64,000 nt of DNA from an uncultured Bacilli bacterium (GCA_934140285.1 CAKPBI010000003.1:124001-188000), one strand, 5' to 3'; counted from the stretch's first letter, positions 8,954-18,156 are shown. Notes: generated from the sequence alone by a model not told the origin. Translations and numbers: made by a program.

Positions 8954-10594
8954 ATGAATGAAACTATGAACAAAAAGGAATTAAAAGAAAAAGTCGTAGA
9001 TTATGCTAGTAAAGTATTTTTCTATTGTATCAAAAGATGCAATAACAGAATGGATGCTGAAGACTTATCACAAACAATTCTCCTAGAAATAATTCAAAAT
9101 ATTGATAAAGGTGCACAGATCAATAATATGGATTACTACATCTGGGGAGTTTGTAAGAATCAATACAACATGTATTTACGAAAAACCATTAAAGAAAGAA
9201 ATAAAATAGAATACAAAGATGTAATTGATGATGTAGATAACTCCAAAACAATAATTGAAGAAATGCTTGAAGATGAAAAAATCAGAAGAATGAATCAAGC
9301 AATTAAATTACTAAGTAAAGATTATGCTGAAATACTTTACGCTTATTATGTAGAAGATAAAACCTTAAAGTTCATAGCTAAAGAATTAAACTTACCTCTT
9401 GGAACAGTCGGAAGAAGACTATCAAATATAAGACAAAAGTTAAAGGAGTATTTAGATATGGAAAAACTAAATGGCAAAAAAGCCTATGTTCCAAAAAACT
9501 TTTCAGTTTCTTTTGGAATGATGAAACTTGGTACTTACAATCCCCATAATTACGTTAATACCTTGATTAATAAAAATTTACTATATCATTCATATAATAA
9601 CCCTTGTTCAATTGAAGATTACTCCATTGAACTTGGTATCTCAAGACCATATGTAGAAGACATTGTCAGTCAGTTAGTTAACGTAACGTTACTTAAAAAA
9701 CTTGATCATAATAAATATATTACTAATTTTCCCTATATTACAAAAGATATCTTAAGTTCAAATGCACAAATTCTGATAGATAACTATCAAGGTTATGCAG
9801 ATGAATTAATTAAGTTTTCTAAAAAACATATTGATGAATATCGAAATCTAATTACTTATGCTAATTTAACCAAAGAAGAAGCCATGTGGAGTTTTTGTTT
9901 ATACTTAAACTATGAAATATTAAATGATACTAAACCGATGTTTTCATATCATGATCGCCCAGGTGGTGGTAAGTGGGATTTCTATATGACGGATTTACAA
10001 TATAGTAATGAATACTTAATCAATATGGGAATAGACACATATCAAGATGGTATTGATAGAATAAAAGCCTATGCCTTTCACAATGCATCAAATGTAGGAA
10101 GACTTGCATATAATAAATCAGCAAATGGAACGGAAAATTATGAATTATTTAATGAACTACTATATCAATATCCTGCTACATATGAAAGCATTATTAACAT
10201 AACGATGATAAATAAAAAAGACCAAATTAATGATTATATTAAAAAAGGCTTTTTAAAACTTGTTGATAATAAAATTAAATTTAATTTTCCCTTCTTTACT
10301 TATCACGATTTCAAAAAAGTAGAAACACTAACAAAATCAAGTGAACTAGAAAAAACAAAGGAAAAACTAAAAGAAATTATTAAAAAACTAACATATAATA
10401 TGAAAGATTACTTGCCAACCTACCTAGAAGATTATACTGATTCATTAATAAGTAATCAATTATGGAATATTCAAAGTTTAATTGTAAAAGCATTTGATGA
10501 AGCTAATCTTCTTGATAATAAAGCAAAAGAAGATTTCTTCCCATATAATTTAATTTTGATTACATCAGATATAACCAAAACATATGAAAAGTAA
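8954..10594 (+). CDS. Sigma-70 family sigma factor with large C-terminal extension
   Basis: Residues ~10-80 form sigma region 2 (MDAEDLSQTILLEIIQNI resembles the region 2.2 helix) and ~115-165 region 4, with a helix-turn-helix (TLKFIAKELNLPLGTVGRRLSNIRQKL). The usual ECF factor ends here at ~180 residues, but this one goes on for another ~370. The extension starts with a winged-helix-like part (CSIEDYSIELGISRPYVEDIVSQL) and continues as a helical domain I do not recognise. GAGG ~11 bases upstream supports the start. Such tails in other ECF factors can replace an anti-sigma factor by sensing a signal directly; that is inference here. No anti-sigma gene is adjacent. Confidence 0.8.
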   Translation: MNETMNKKELKEKVVDYASKVFFYCIKRCNNRMDAEDLSQTILLEIIQNIDKGAQINNMDYYIWGVCKNQYNMYLRKTIKERNKIEYKDVIDDVDNSKTIIEEMLEDEKIRRMNQAIKLLSKDYAEILYAYYVEDKTLKFIAKELNLPLGTVGRRLSNIRQKLKEYLDMEKLNGKKAYVPKNFSVSFGMMKLGTYNPHNYVNTLINKNLLYHSYNNPCSIEDYSIELGISRPYVEDIVSQLVNVTLLKKLDHNKYITNFPYITKDILSSNAQILIDNYQGYADELIKFSKKHIDEYRNLITYANLTKEEAMWSFCLYLNYEILNDTKPMFSYHDRPGGGKWDFYMTDLQYSNEYLINMGIDTYQDGIDRIKAYAFHNASNVGRLAYNKSANGTENYELFNELLYQYPATYESIINITMINKKDQINDYIKKGFLKLVDNKIKFNFPFFTYHDFKKVETLTKSSELEKTKEKLKEIIKKLTYNMKDYLPTYLEDYTDSLISNQLWNIQSLIVKAFDEANLLDNKAKEDFFPYNLILITSDITKTYEK

Positions 10595-10610
10595 TTAAAA
10601 AACAAACCAA

Positions 10611-10649
10611 AATCTCAATGATTATCGAAAGATTCATTGAGATTTTTAT
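10611..10649 (+). terminator. Terminator of the sigma factor gene
   Basis: AATCTCAATGA (10611-10621) pairs perfectly with TCATTGAGATT (10634-10644), followed by T5. The hairpin is nearly the same as one inside the IS30 transposase relic (3190-3230), and appears to come from an IS30 remnant. Confidence 0.85.
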
Positions 10650-10680
10650 TAAGCTCCAAAACTTGCCTAGGAGTTAAATA
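10615..10680 (-). pseudogene. C-terminal fragment of an IS30-family transposase
   Basis: On the minus strand 10680-10615 reads YLTPRQVLELNKNLNESFDNH then a stop. This parallels the end of the IS30 relic at 3147 (NNLSSAQMLKNLNESIF), and LTP-x-x-V is usual near the end of IS30 transposases. Only ~21 codons survive. The remnant supplies the inverted repeat that now serves as terminator for the upstream sigma factor gene. Confidence 0.6.
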
Positions 10681-10798
10681 TTAATGATGTAAAAGGAAAA
10701 ATTAAAATAGTATCAAAAGTAACCAACAAAAAATACAAAGTAACTACCATATTTTATTATAATAGTGTATAATATTACTATATATGGAGGAATAAAAT

Positions 10799-11383
10799 AT
10801 GTTTAAAGATAAATTAAGGGAACTAAGACTAAAAGAAGGTATTTCTCAATATGAATTAGCAGATAAACTATTTGTATCTAGAAGTGCCATCGCAAAATGG
10901 GAAAATGGAAATGGAATTCCAAGTGATGCTAATTTAGAAGCACTATGTAAGTTCTTTGATGTGAGTGAGGAATGGATATTAGATAGAGATGATATGAAAG
11001 AAGTAGTAAAAAACTTAGATAAAAGAAATAATAAATTACTATGGTTTATCTTAGGGTTGGTTATTCCTTTAATTTTAATATTGTTAACAATGATTCCAAT
11101 ATTTACTTGGGCATGTCCAAAAAATGGTGAAATCTGCCCAGCTGTAGTTGTTTACCCTCAACCTATTTTTGTAATGCTATATACTCTCAACATTTTAATA
11201 GCATTTTTTCCAATATTAGTATATTTATATCAACTTATTTTTTCATTTATTTACTGGAAAAAAGATTTTCCAAAATCAAAGTTAATCCAAATAATTAATA
11301 TTGCCATATCAACTATTTGTTTTGTTATAACATTTATTATTGCATATAATGTAGCATTAAATAAAGGTTATATGTTATTTTAA
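10799..11383 (+). CDS. XRE-family transcriptional regulator with membrane domain
   Basis: Residues 1-60 are a Cro/CI-type helix-turn-helix (LRELRLKEGISQYELADKL, VSRSAIAKWENGNGIPS). A short linker leads to three hydrophobic segments (about 80-98, 118-145, 165-187), so the protein is probably membrane-anchored with its DNA-binding domain in the cytosol. TGGAGG precedes the start. Such regulators often sense envelope stress or control a neighbouring gene. No membrane partner is obvious; the transglutaminase-like gene lies beyond a terminator. Confidence 0.85.
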   Translation: MFKDKLRELRLKEGISQYELADKLFVSRSAIAKWENGNGIPSDANLEALCKFFDVSEEWILDRDDMKEVVKNLDKRNNKLLWFILGLVIPLILILLTMIPIFTWACPKNGEICPAVVVYPQPIFVMLYTLNILIAFFPILVYLYQLIFSFIYWKKDFPKSKLIQIINIAISTICFVITFIIAYNVALNKGYMLF

Positions 11384-11411
11384 TCAATATAAAGATAGTG
11401 AAGAATATATC

Positions 11412-11450
11412 AGCTATTTTGAAAACTAAAACTTTCAAAATAGCTTTTTT
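11412..11450 (+). terminator. Terminator of the XRE gene
   Basis: AGCTATTTTGAAA (11412-11424) pairs perfectly with TTTCAAAATAGCT (11433-11445) and is followed by T6. Confidence 0.9.
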
Positions 11451-11522
11451 AATTATTATTTTAATTGCTGTTTAACAGTATTTATGCTATAATTATTCCA
11501 TAATAAGAAAGGAAAAAGAAGT

Positions 11523-12629
11523 ATGGATGAAAGAATTATAGGGAAATGGGAAAAAGAAGAATTTGGCGAGATTATAAATATAATTAGTATAAATCCACCA
11601 AAAATGAAAATGTCTATTAGAGTAACGGGATATTTTAACATAGAACCTAACTGTGCATATGAAAAAGATGGATACTTTTGTTATGAAATAAATGACATTA
11701 ACAATCGAATGGTTTATCATGTAAAATATATTGATGGTAAATTAAAAGGTTACTATACATTTCAAGGACATACTAAAGATGTTACCTATGAAAAAGTAAG
11801 TGATACTCCTGATGATGAAGCATATGAATATAATCCTCAAATGATTTTAGTACCAGGAACAAACAAAACAAGAATTGAAGTATTAAAAGAATTCTCAAAG
11901 TATGACCGAAATCTAAAATATAATATTACTAATACCTTTGTCTTAGGTGGTAAGATACCAGATATATTAAATAAATATAATTATAATAACTATATCAAAA
12001 ATCTAAAAAGTACTGATGATGAACTAGCCTTCGCAATTCTAAACTTTGTCTGTGATAATTTTGGCCATAATGGAAATATTGGCCTAGGACAAAACAGAAC
12101 CATTACAGATATTATTATGTTTTGTGAAGAACACAATCAAAAAACCAATTGTCGAGGCCTTGCTATTCTTTTAGCCTCCCTTCTTCGTTTAAATGGTATA
12201 AAAGCCCAACATGTTACTTGTATGCCTTATGAAGATCCATTTCAAGATTGTCATGTTGTGGTAGATTGCCTACTTCCTTCCGGAAAAAGAATAATGCTTG
12301 ACCCAACCTACCGTCTATATTATAAAGATGAAAATGGTGACTATGTTTCTTTACAAAAACTAAGAGAAATACTAATACTAGGTAAAGCTTTATATCCAAA
12401 CAAAGAAGCAAGTTATAACGGAGGTAACTTTGACAAAGTCCATAACATTGGATATATGACTAAAAATACTTTTCGTTTTTCTCGTTTCACCCTTTCAAAA
12501 GATGGCAATGATAGTCAAAATATTGAATCAAGATATATTGAGTTAGTACCACTAGGTTATGTTGATGAAACTACCATTGATGATTCTTCTTATTTAATTT
12601 ATAATGATGAAGAATTCTGGAAAATGTAA
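11523..12629 (+). CDS. Transglutaminase-like domain protein
   Basis: 368 aa without a signal peptide. The C-terminal half has the transglutaminase/papain-like triad: Cys in TNCRGLAILLASLLR, His in DCHVVVDC, Asp in MLDPTYRLYY, in the normal order and spacing. The N-terminal ~110 residues look like a small beta domain (GKWEKEEFGEII...), perhaps a lipocalin-like sensor of substrate. Bacterial members act as proteases or amidases; the substrate is unknown. A TfoX-N gene follows after 14 bases and is probably co-transcribed. Confidence 0.8.
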   Translation: MDERIIGKWEKEEFGEIINIISINPPKMKMSIRVTGYFNIEPNCAYEKDGYFCYEINDINNRMVYHVKYIDGKLKGYYTFQGHTKDVTYEKVSDTPDDEAYEYNPQMILVPGTNKTRIEVLKEFSKYDRNLKYNITNTFVLGGKIPDILNKYNYNNYIKNLKSTDDELAFAILNFVCDNFGHNGNIGLGQNRTITDIIMFCEEHNQKTNCRGLAILLASLLRLNGIKAQHVTCMPYEDPFQDCHVVVDCLLPSGKRIMLDPTYRLYYKDENGDYVSLQKLREILILGKALYPNKEASYNGGNFDKVHNIGYMTKNTFRFSRFTLSKDGNDSQNIESRYIELVPLGYVDETTIDDSSYLIYNDEEFWKM

Positions 12630-12643
12630 GAAAGGTGATAAAC

Positions 12644-12952
12644 ATGGCATCAAGTAAAGAATACTTAGAATTTATATTAGAACAATTATCAGAATTAAAT
12701 GATATAACAACCCGTAAAATGATGAGTGAATATATCATATACTATCACAGCAAGATAGTAGGGGGAATTTATGATGATCGCTTTTTAGTTAAACCTACAA
12801 CCTCAGCTAAACATCTTATGCCGGATGCTCAAATGGAGTTGCCATATGAAGGAGCTAAACCAATGCTCTTAATTGATGAGGTAGAAAATAAAGATATCTT
12901 AAAAGAATTAATTGAATCAATATATAATGACCTTTATAGTAATAAGAAATAA
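12644..12952 (+). CDS. TfoX N-terminal domain protein
   Basis: A ~102-aa protein matching the TfoX_N fold: TTRKMMSEYIIYYHSKIVGGIYDDRFLVKPT, then AMPYEGAKPM-like end. Full-length TfoX (Sxy) regulates competence in gamma-proteobacteria, but stand-alone N domains are widespread and uncharacterised. A GTG at 12635 is in frame, but AAAGGTGAT lies just upstream of the ATG at 12644, so I choose that start. Downstream member of the pair with the transglutaminase-like gene. Confidence 0.8.
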   Translation: MASSKEYLEFILEQLSELNDITTRKMMSEYIIYYHSKIVGGIYDDRFLVKPTTSAKHLMPDAQMELPYEGAKPMLLIDEVENKDILKELIESIYNDLYSNKK

Positions 12953-12969
12953 ATACAAAAATAAGAAAT

Positions 12970-13003
12970 TAGACTAACAAAATAAAATGTTAGTCTTTTT
13001 TTA
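12970..13003 (+). terminator. Terminator after the TfoX-N gene
   Basis: AGACTAACA (12971-12979) pairs with TGTTAGTCT (12988-12996), followed by T6. Confidence 0.9.
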
Positions 13004-13140
13004 TATAATAAAAAGAAATTATCTAAAAAACCTTTCATTAATTACCAATATGTGGTATAATGATAAATGAAAAGTATATAAATAATTAGTAGAAGAAAAA
13101 ATATTGTTAAATCATGTAATATATATGAGGTGATAACTAG

Positions 13141-13681
13141 TGAAAATTAAACAACAAAAACAAATCAAAGCATATTTAATTGAAGAATTTGGTGAGAACA
13201 AGGAACTAAAATCTTTTTAAAACAAGAAGCAATGCTAGATAGTCTTATCCAAAACACCAAAGATAAAACGAAAAACCAAATGAAGACGCTCACGCAAACA
13301 ATCCTTCCGCGTATCGCAATGTACAAAGTTTTATTAGCAGAAAATATAACTGAAGAAGCATCATATGAATATATTAGAAAATATATGATGGAAAAAGTCC
13401 CTGGCTTTTATGGTATTTATAGTAAAATCTTTCTTAAATTTATGAAGAAAACTGACTTACAAGAAAGTACTCAAAAGAAAGAAAAAACCTCATTTGATGT
13501 AACAATCACTAAATGCCTTTGGCATACAGCTTGTGTAGAAAATGGTTGTGCTACCTTATGTCGTCTATTTTGTGATGTTGATGATGTAACTTATGGAAAT
13601 TTGAAAAAACTTGGCTTTTCAAGAACTAAAACCCTAGGCTATGGTGGCGATTGTTGTGATTTTCATTTTTTCAAAAAATAA
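13141..13681 (+). pseudogene. L-2-amino-thiazoline-4-carboxylate hydrolase-like gene with frameshift
   Basis: A GTG start at 13141 has a perfect GAGGTGAT upstream, but its frame stops after ~26 codons at TCT TTT TAA (about 13220). Shifting back one base in the T5 run continues as FLKQEAMLDSL and reads on to 13681. The second part matches the ATC hydrolase fold (LWHTACVENGCATLCRLFCDVDD, FSRTKTLGYGGDCCDFHF). Real members make a Cys-dependent hydrolase in cysteine biosynthesis from ATC, and many relatives have unknown roles. The frame break may be a true mutation, a homopolymer sequencing error, or ribosomal slippage on T5. Confidence 0.75.
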
Positions 13682-13747
13682 TTAATTTATGATTTATATA
13701 ATTATAAGGGTAATGTAGGAGAAAAAATAAAGAAAGGAAGAAAGAAA

Positions 13748-15139
13748 ATGAAAAAAGGATTAATGTTATTATTTTTAATGTTGTTATCAATTGTTTTTGT
13801 CGGATGTGAAAATGTGGTAGATGAGCCAACGTTATACAAACTTACCGTAATTGATAAGGATAAAAGTTTACAAACAAGTTTAAATAGTAGTTATGAAGAG
13901 GGAACAGAAATTTCATTTAAACTTCAAGTAAAAGAACACACCACATATGTGGTAGAACTTAACAAAAAGGAGTTAGATGCAACTATAGACAATTTTGAAG
14001 CAATGTTGAACTATAGTTTCAAAATGCCAAAAGAAGACACAACTTTAGAAATTAAAACTATTGTTGAGGAAGTTAGTACCATAGGTGAAATTTTTAATCT
14101 AACTAACATTGAACTAAAAGATATTAAGAAAGTTAGATATGAACAAATGTATATTGGGGTTGCTCCTGGATCACTAACTAACATTGAGTATAGTAATAAT
14201 GAAGAAGATATTAAAAATGTATATGATCTACTTAGCGAAGAAGTATATCTTGAAACATCTGATGATTTCTTAGTAGTAGGTGGTGGAGCTGTACTTTATA
14301 CAATATATACCGAAAATGAAAGTTATGATTTCAAGATTACTAATAACTACATTTATAAATATCCAAACTACTATCGTTTTGAAGGCAAGTATGCAAAAAT
14401 AAACCATCCAAGTAAGGTTGCTCATTCTTTTATTACTTACAATTTTGACTTTGAAACCTATACTAAAAATGGAATAAAAGTTAATAATGATGCCTTATTA
14501 AATGAATATGAATTTAAAGAAGCACCAACTCTTGACTCAGTAAACTTAAGATATTCCTTCCCAGTTTATTTAATCGGCCACTTAGAAACCGCGTTTGGAA
14601 AAATTTACATTCGTAGTGCAAAAACCTTTAGTATGACAGTAGATGGTGCCCTAGTAGTTTATGAAATAGTTGGAGAAAAAGACTTTAAGTTTTTAGAAAA
14701 ACTTCAAAATGATGATTACCAAGTATTAAAATCCACTAATCTGTATGCTGTAAAATATAGTGACGGTTCTGATGAATATAAAGAATTCGTTGAAGAATAT
14801 AAACTTACTAACAATGATTTAGTAATCAAAGATTATCAAAGATATCTTGAAGTATATAACAAAATACCTAGTGATAAGTTAGATATATATGAAGGTTTAA
14901 CAGAAGAATTCTTTAAAGAAAAAGTTTTAATCATCAAATATAGACAACTTATAAGTTGGTCTGGTGAATTATGTGTTAATTATGTTTATGATAGTATAAA
15001 AAACACCATATCTTATTTATTAGTCAATGAAATACCATTTGAAGATAGATTACTTAGTTATTCAATTGGATATGCGATTGACATTGTTGAAGTACCAATG
15101 GCTGTTTACAATAATCTACTAGTTCCAGATACTCTATAA
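13748..15139 (+). CDS. Hypothetical lipoprotein
   Basis: 463 aa with a lipoprotein signal ending in VFVGC (Cys20). The mature protein is acidic. An N-terminal part (30-105) rich in alternating beta strands precedes a larger domain that I do not recognise. AAAGGAAG lies upstream and a strong terminator downstream, so it forms a single-gene unit. Expected to be anchored on the outer face of the membrane. Confidence 0.8.
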   Translation: MKKGLMLLFLMLLSIVFVGCENVVDEPTLYKLTVIDKDKSLQTSLNSSYEEGTEISFKLQVKEHTTYVVELNKKELDATIDNFEAMLNYSFKMPKEDTTLEIKTIVEEVSTIGEIFNLTNIELKDIKKVRYEQMYIGVAPGSLTNIEYSNNEEDIKNVYDLLSEEVYLETSDDFLVVGGGAVLYTIYTENESYDFKITNNYIYKYPNYYRFEGKYAKINHPSKVAHSFITYNFDFETYTKNGIKVNNDALLNEYEFKEAPTLDSVNLRYSFPVYLIGHLETAFGKIYIRSAKTFSMTVDGALVVYEIVGEKDFKFLEKLQNDDYQVLKSTNLYAVKYSDGSDEYKEFVEEYKLTNNDLVIKDYQRYLEVYNKIPSDKLDIYEGLTEEFFKEKVLIIKYRQLISWSGELCVNYVYDSIKNTISYLLVNEIPFEDRLLSYSIGYAIDIVEVPMAVYNNLLVPDTL

Positions 15140-15151
15140 AATAACCAAAAT

Positions 15152-15186
15152 AACTTATTCATAATTCTAAAATGAATAAGTTTTTT
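15152..15186 (+). terminator. Terminator of the 463-aa lipoprotein gene
   Basis: AACTTATTCAT (15152-15162) pairs with ATGAATAAGTT (15172-15182), followed by T4. Confidence 0.9.
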
Positions 15187-15307
15187 ATTAATTGATAAAA
15201 ATATAACTAGAGATAATTAATAAACAATAATAAACTTCTTAATATATTTGTTGCTTTAAAAGGATTTTTGTTATATAATAGATTAAACTAAAAAGGAGGC
15301 TTTAAAA

Positions 15308-15853
15308 ATGAAAAAAATACTTTTATTTACTACGTTAATTATTTCCTTGTTTCTTCTTGTAGGATGTAATCTATATGAAGATACTACTAAGAAAAATATG
15401 AAGTTAATCGATGTTAAAGTCTTTGATGAAAACAATAATGAAGTTATTGGATCATACAAGAATTTTTTTGAAATGCATGATCTAAGTTTTACCCCTCTAA
15501 ATTCAGCTGCTCCCGTTTTAAACTTTTATGTTGTTGAAGCCGAAGAAAACAAGCCATATACAGTTAAGTTTTTCTTATATTCTGAAAGAGGCTATGAACT
15601 TACAAAATTAATTGTTAATGAATCATTTCAGTTTAGTGAAAATACCATTTTTGAATGTACAGACATTGAAAAAGAAGATGAAAACTTTGTTGTGACATTT
15701 AATGTTCAGAATACTGATGAAAATCATAATTTATACAGAGTTTACAAATGGTATAATAATGATGCTAGTCATCGTTTTTCAACCAAAGGTAGTAATACCT
15801 ATATTGCAGGTGTATACTTCAAACTACCTTCTAAAATTGAGGTAGCATGTTAA
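15308..15853 (+). CDS. Hypothetical lipoprotein
   Basis: 181 aa, lipobox LLVGC (Cys20). No domain recognised in the mature part. AAGGAGG lies at ideal distance. First gene of a three-gene run with a small membrane protein (overlap of 7 bases) and a membrane-anchored protein, so the three products may work together at the cell surface. Confidence 0.8.
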   Translation: MKKILLFTTLIISLFLLVGCNLYEDTTKKNMKLIDVKVFDENNNEVIGSYKNFFEMHDLSFTPLNSAAPVLNFYVVEAEENKPYTVKFFLYSERGYELTKLIVNESFQFSENTIFECTDIEKEDENFVVTFNVQNTDENHNLYRVYKWYNNDASHRFSTKGSNTYIAGVYFKLPSKIEVAC

Positions 15854-16176
15854 TCCTTACAAATTATTTATATCTGATTATTTTAAAAGCCTTATTAATC
15901 ACCATAGCTAGTGAAGAAATCTGTCTTTTATTAATGAGAGAAAGAAAAGTAAAAGTATATTTAACATGTTTAATAATGAATATAGTTACTAACATTTCAA
16001 TGAACATCATTCTTCAATATGTTAGCAATTATTATACTTCATTAGTCATTTTTGAAATTTTAGTCTTTGTAATAGAAATGTTAGTATATTTATTAGTAAC
16101 AAAAAAATTAACTAAATCAATTATTTACTCACTAGTATGTAATGTAGGTAGTTTACTTGTGGGAATGTTACTTTAA
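15847..16176 (+). CDS. Small multi-pass membrane protein
   Basis: 109 aa, with four hydrophobic segments (about 2-22, 35-55, 63-83, 90-108). The ATG overlaps the end of the preceding lipoprotein gene in ATGTTAA, preceded by GAGGTA. This suggests translational coupling and a functional link with that lipoprotein. Function unknown. Confidence 0.75.
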   Translation: MLILTNYLYLIILKALLITIASEEICLLLMRERKVKVYLTCLIMNIVTNISMNIILQYVSNYYTSLVIFEILVFVIEMLVYLLVTKKLTKSIIYSLVCNVGSLLVGMLL

Positions 16177-16187
16177 AGGAGGTAACG

Positions 16188-17084
16188 ATGAAACTATTAA
16201 AAAAATTATTAATTATTTTGATTGTAATTATCGCCGTAGTAGCAGTATCTACGATAGGTGTTTATGTCTTTGTTCGTACAAAATATGATATTGACTTATT
16301 TAGTACAGTAAAAGAATTAAAAATACTAACTGAAGATGTCGATGAAAACAAACTATGTCCAAACATCATCAAAGATGAAGACTTCCCAAACATGAAAAAC
16401 ACGGTAAATAGCGCTGTAAGAGGTCTTGTGAAAGATAATGTTGATGGTGGTTATAAAGGATACTACTTAGATTATGAAGGATTAACCTTAAACATTCAAA
16501 AGAAAACCCTAGTTTTAGATGAACAAAATCTTGCGGCACTTCTTTATGTAGGGTTCTACCAAAATACAGGTGGTAAAATATCCCTTGGAGGAACAGAACT
16601 TGATCTTGCCATCTTACAAACAGACATTTCATTTGATAAAGATAAAAATCCCAATGAAACAAACCTAAATATTGTGGTAAAACTTGATATTAGTCCCCTT
16701 AAAAAACAAATGAATAGTACCTTAAACAAACTATTTGGAAAAAAAATTCCTGATTATTTATACATTTCTTCCAATGTCTTAATTACCAAAACAGATCTTA
16801 CTTTTGGCTATGTTTATGTGGAAAATGGCATGTCAGTAAATAATCTTAATATTGATGAAACAACTGATTTAATTAAGACCTTAAACAAATTATTTAAGAT
16901 TGGTACTTCAAAAGAAATCAACACCGAGATTGCAGAAGTAGTAACAACCGCGTTAATTGGTGATATCGATAATCCAGGTCTTGCGTTTAGTTTAAAATTA
17001 GTTGGTGCAACATCATTTAATTTTGATAAAGAAGATAACAAAGACTGTTTCTTAGTACGATCAGTAACATCAATACTTGAATAA
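16188..17084 (+). CDS. Membrane-anchored hypothetical protein
   Basis: 298 aa with one N-terminal membrane anchor (about 6-28, no lipobox) and a large outer domain that seems to repeat a lipid-binding-like beta pattern (for example LVKDNVDGGYKGYYLDYEGLTLNIQ and YVYVENGMSVNNLNIDETTDLIKTL). AAAGGAGGT gives a very strong ribosome site. Third gene of the 15308 operon; the function is not known. Confidence 0.75.
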   Translation: MKLLKKLLIILIVIIAVVAVSTIGVYVFVRTKYDIDLFSTVKELKILTEDVDENKLCPNIIKDEDFPNMKNTVNSAVRGLVKDNVDGGYKGYYLDYEGLTLNIQKKTLVLDEQNLAALLYVGFYQNTGGKISLGGTELDLAILQTDISFDKDKNPNETNLNIVVKLDISPLKKQMNSTLNKLFGKKIPDYLYISSNVLITKTDLTFGYVYVENGMSVNNLNIDETTDLIKTLNKLFKIGTSKEINTEIAEVVTTALIGDIDNPGLAFSLKLVGATSFNFDKEDNKDCFLVRSVTSILE

Positions 17085-17336
17085 AAGTTTCTAATTTTTT
17101 AGAAACTTTCAGACTGTTGACAAACTAAAGTTTGTCAACAGCATTTTTATTTTTTTAGTTAAATTAAGAAAAAATAGTTAAATTTAGTTCATAAAACCTT
17201 TAAATAACCATACTTTCTATTAAATTTACATCAAAAATGTAGCAAAATTAACGAAAAAACAAAAGCCCTTATTTTAGTAGTACTAAAAAAGGACTTTGTC
17301 AACAAACTGAAAGTTTCTAATTTTTTAGAAACTTTT
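17084..17336. repeat. Gap bounded by two identical 26-bp hairpins
   Basis: The hairpin AAAGTTTCTAA-TTTT-TTAGAAACTTT is present at 17084-17109 and again at 17310-17335 in the same orientation. TTTGTCAACA is also repeated (17131, 17296), and a further imperfect hairpin lies at 17262-17297. The gene-free stretch 17085-17386 is thus nearly all palindromes. It may have arisen by local duplication of a terminator, or be a small palindromic mobile element. Confidence 0.6.
17114..17157 (+). terminator. Strong terminator of the 15308-17084 operon
   Basis: CTGTTGACAAACT (17114-17126) pairs perfectly with AGTTTGTCAACAG (17129-17141), followed by a T-rich tail. It follows a second hairpin (17084-17109) that is duplicated at 17310. 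Confidence 0.9.
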
Positions 17337-17386
17337 TCTTTTTAAAATATTATTTGTGTCTTATATAGCGAAAGGAAATGAATAAT

Positions 17387-17761
17387 ATGAAAAAGAACAT
17401 TTTAAAAATTACATTAGTATTTACGGTAATCATAACTTTATTTATGCTAACCTCATGTAGTACACCAGAGTCAAAAGCAGAAAAAGGATGGAAAAAATAC
17501 ATAGAAACTTACGCTGAAACATATGGTAGGACGTATGAAGAAATGCAATCAAGAATGGAAACTGGAGAGTATAATATCACATGGGTATACGTTAAAGATA
17601 CAGACGCAGTGTATTATAAGAGTGTCCACCAAAAATATAGTAAGCTTACCATATACTTTGTTTATTACGCAAAAGGTAATTACGTAAGTGAATCAAACGC
17701 TCAAGAAGCCTATGAAGTTGCAACATCTGTTGCTGATGCATCAGGATTTTTTGTAAAATAA
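17387..17761 (+). CDS. Small hypothetical lipoprotein
   Basis: ~124 aa; hydrophobic leader and lipobox MLTSC. The mature part reads GWKKYIETYAETYGRTYEEMQSRMETG..ITWVYVKDTDAVYYKS and closely resembles the product of the next gene. I take the ATG at 17387 because AAAGGA is too near the ATG at 17378. Function unknown. Confidence 0.75.
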   Translation: MKKNILKITLVFTVIITLFMLTSCSTPESKAEKGWKKYIETYAETYGRTYEEMQSRMETGEYNITWVYVKDTDAVYYKSVHQKYSKLTIYFVYYAKGNYVSESNAQEAYEVATSVADASGFFVK

Positions 17762-17763
17762 CT

Positions 17764-18132
17764 ATGGTAATATTGTTATTTTTTATAGCATTGATATTAC
17801 TAGGGAGATCCATTAAAATCTATACAACCCCAGAAATTGGGTGGATTAAATACTTACATGATTTTTCAAGAAGCGTTAATAACCCATTAAAAATGGTTCA
17901 AAATACTTTTGAAAATGGTAATTTAAAGATAATATGGATTACTGATAAAGATAATAGTATTTATTATTATAAATGTATATATGGGCTAAAGAAAGACTCT
18001 TTCATGTCAGGTAATACTTTTTACTTTGGATATGATAAAGTAAATAACAAAATCATCAAAGTAACAGAAAAAGAAGTAAATGAAATGATAATAAAAAATA
18101 AAGGACTCAAAATAGGTAGTTTTAATAGATAA
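17764..18132 (+). CDS. Hypothetical membrane-anchored paralogue of the preceding lipoprotein
   Basis: 122 aa. Begins only 2 bases after the previous stop codon. An N-terminal membrane segment (about 1-16) replaces the lipobox signal. The rest aligns with the preceding gene (GW-x-KY, an M...ENG stretch, I-x-W, D-x2-YY), so the pair arose by tandem duplication and then diverged in its mode of anchoring. Confidence 0.7.
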   Translation: MVILLFFIALILLGRSIKIYTTPEIGWIKYLHDFSRSVNNPLKMVQNTFENGNLKIIWITDKDNSIYYYKCIYGLKKDSFMSGNTFYFGYDKVNNKIIKVTEKEVNEMIIKNKGLKIGSFNR

Positions 18133-18156
18133 GTTGTTAGACCTTATCTTTTTTAT
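18128..18156 (+). terminator. Terminator overlapping the stop codon of the paralogue pair
   Basis: GATAAG (18128-18133, containing the TAA stop) pairs with CTTATC (18143-18148), followed by T6. Confidence 0.6.
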
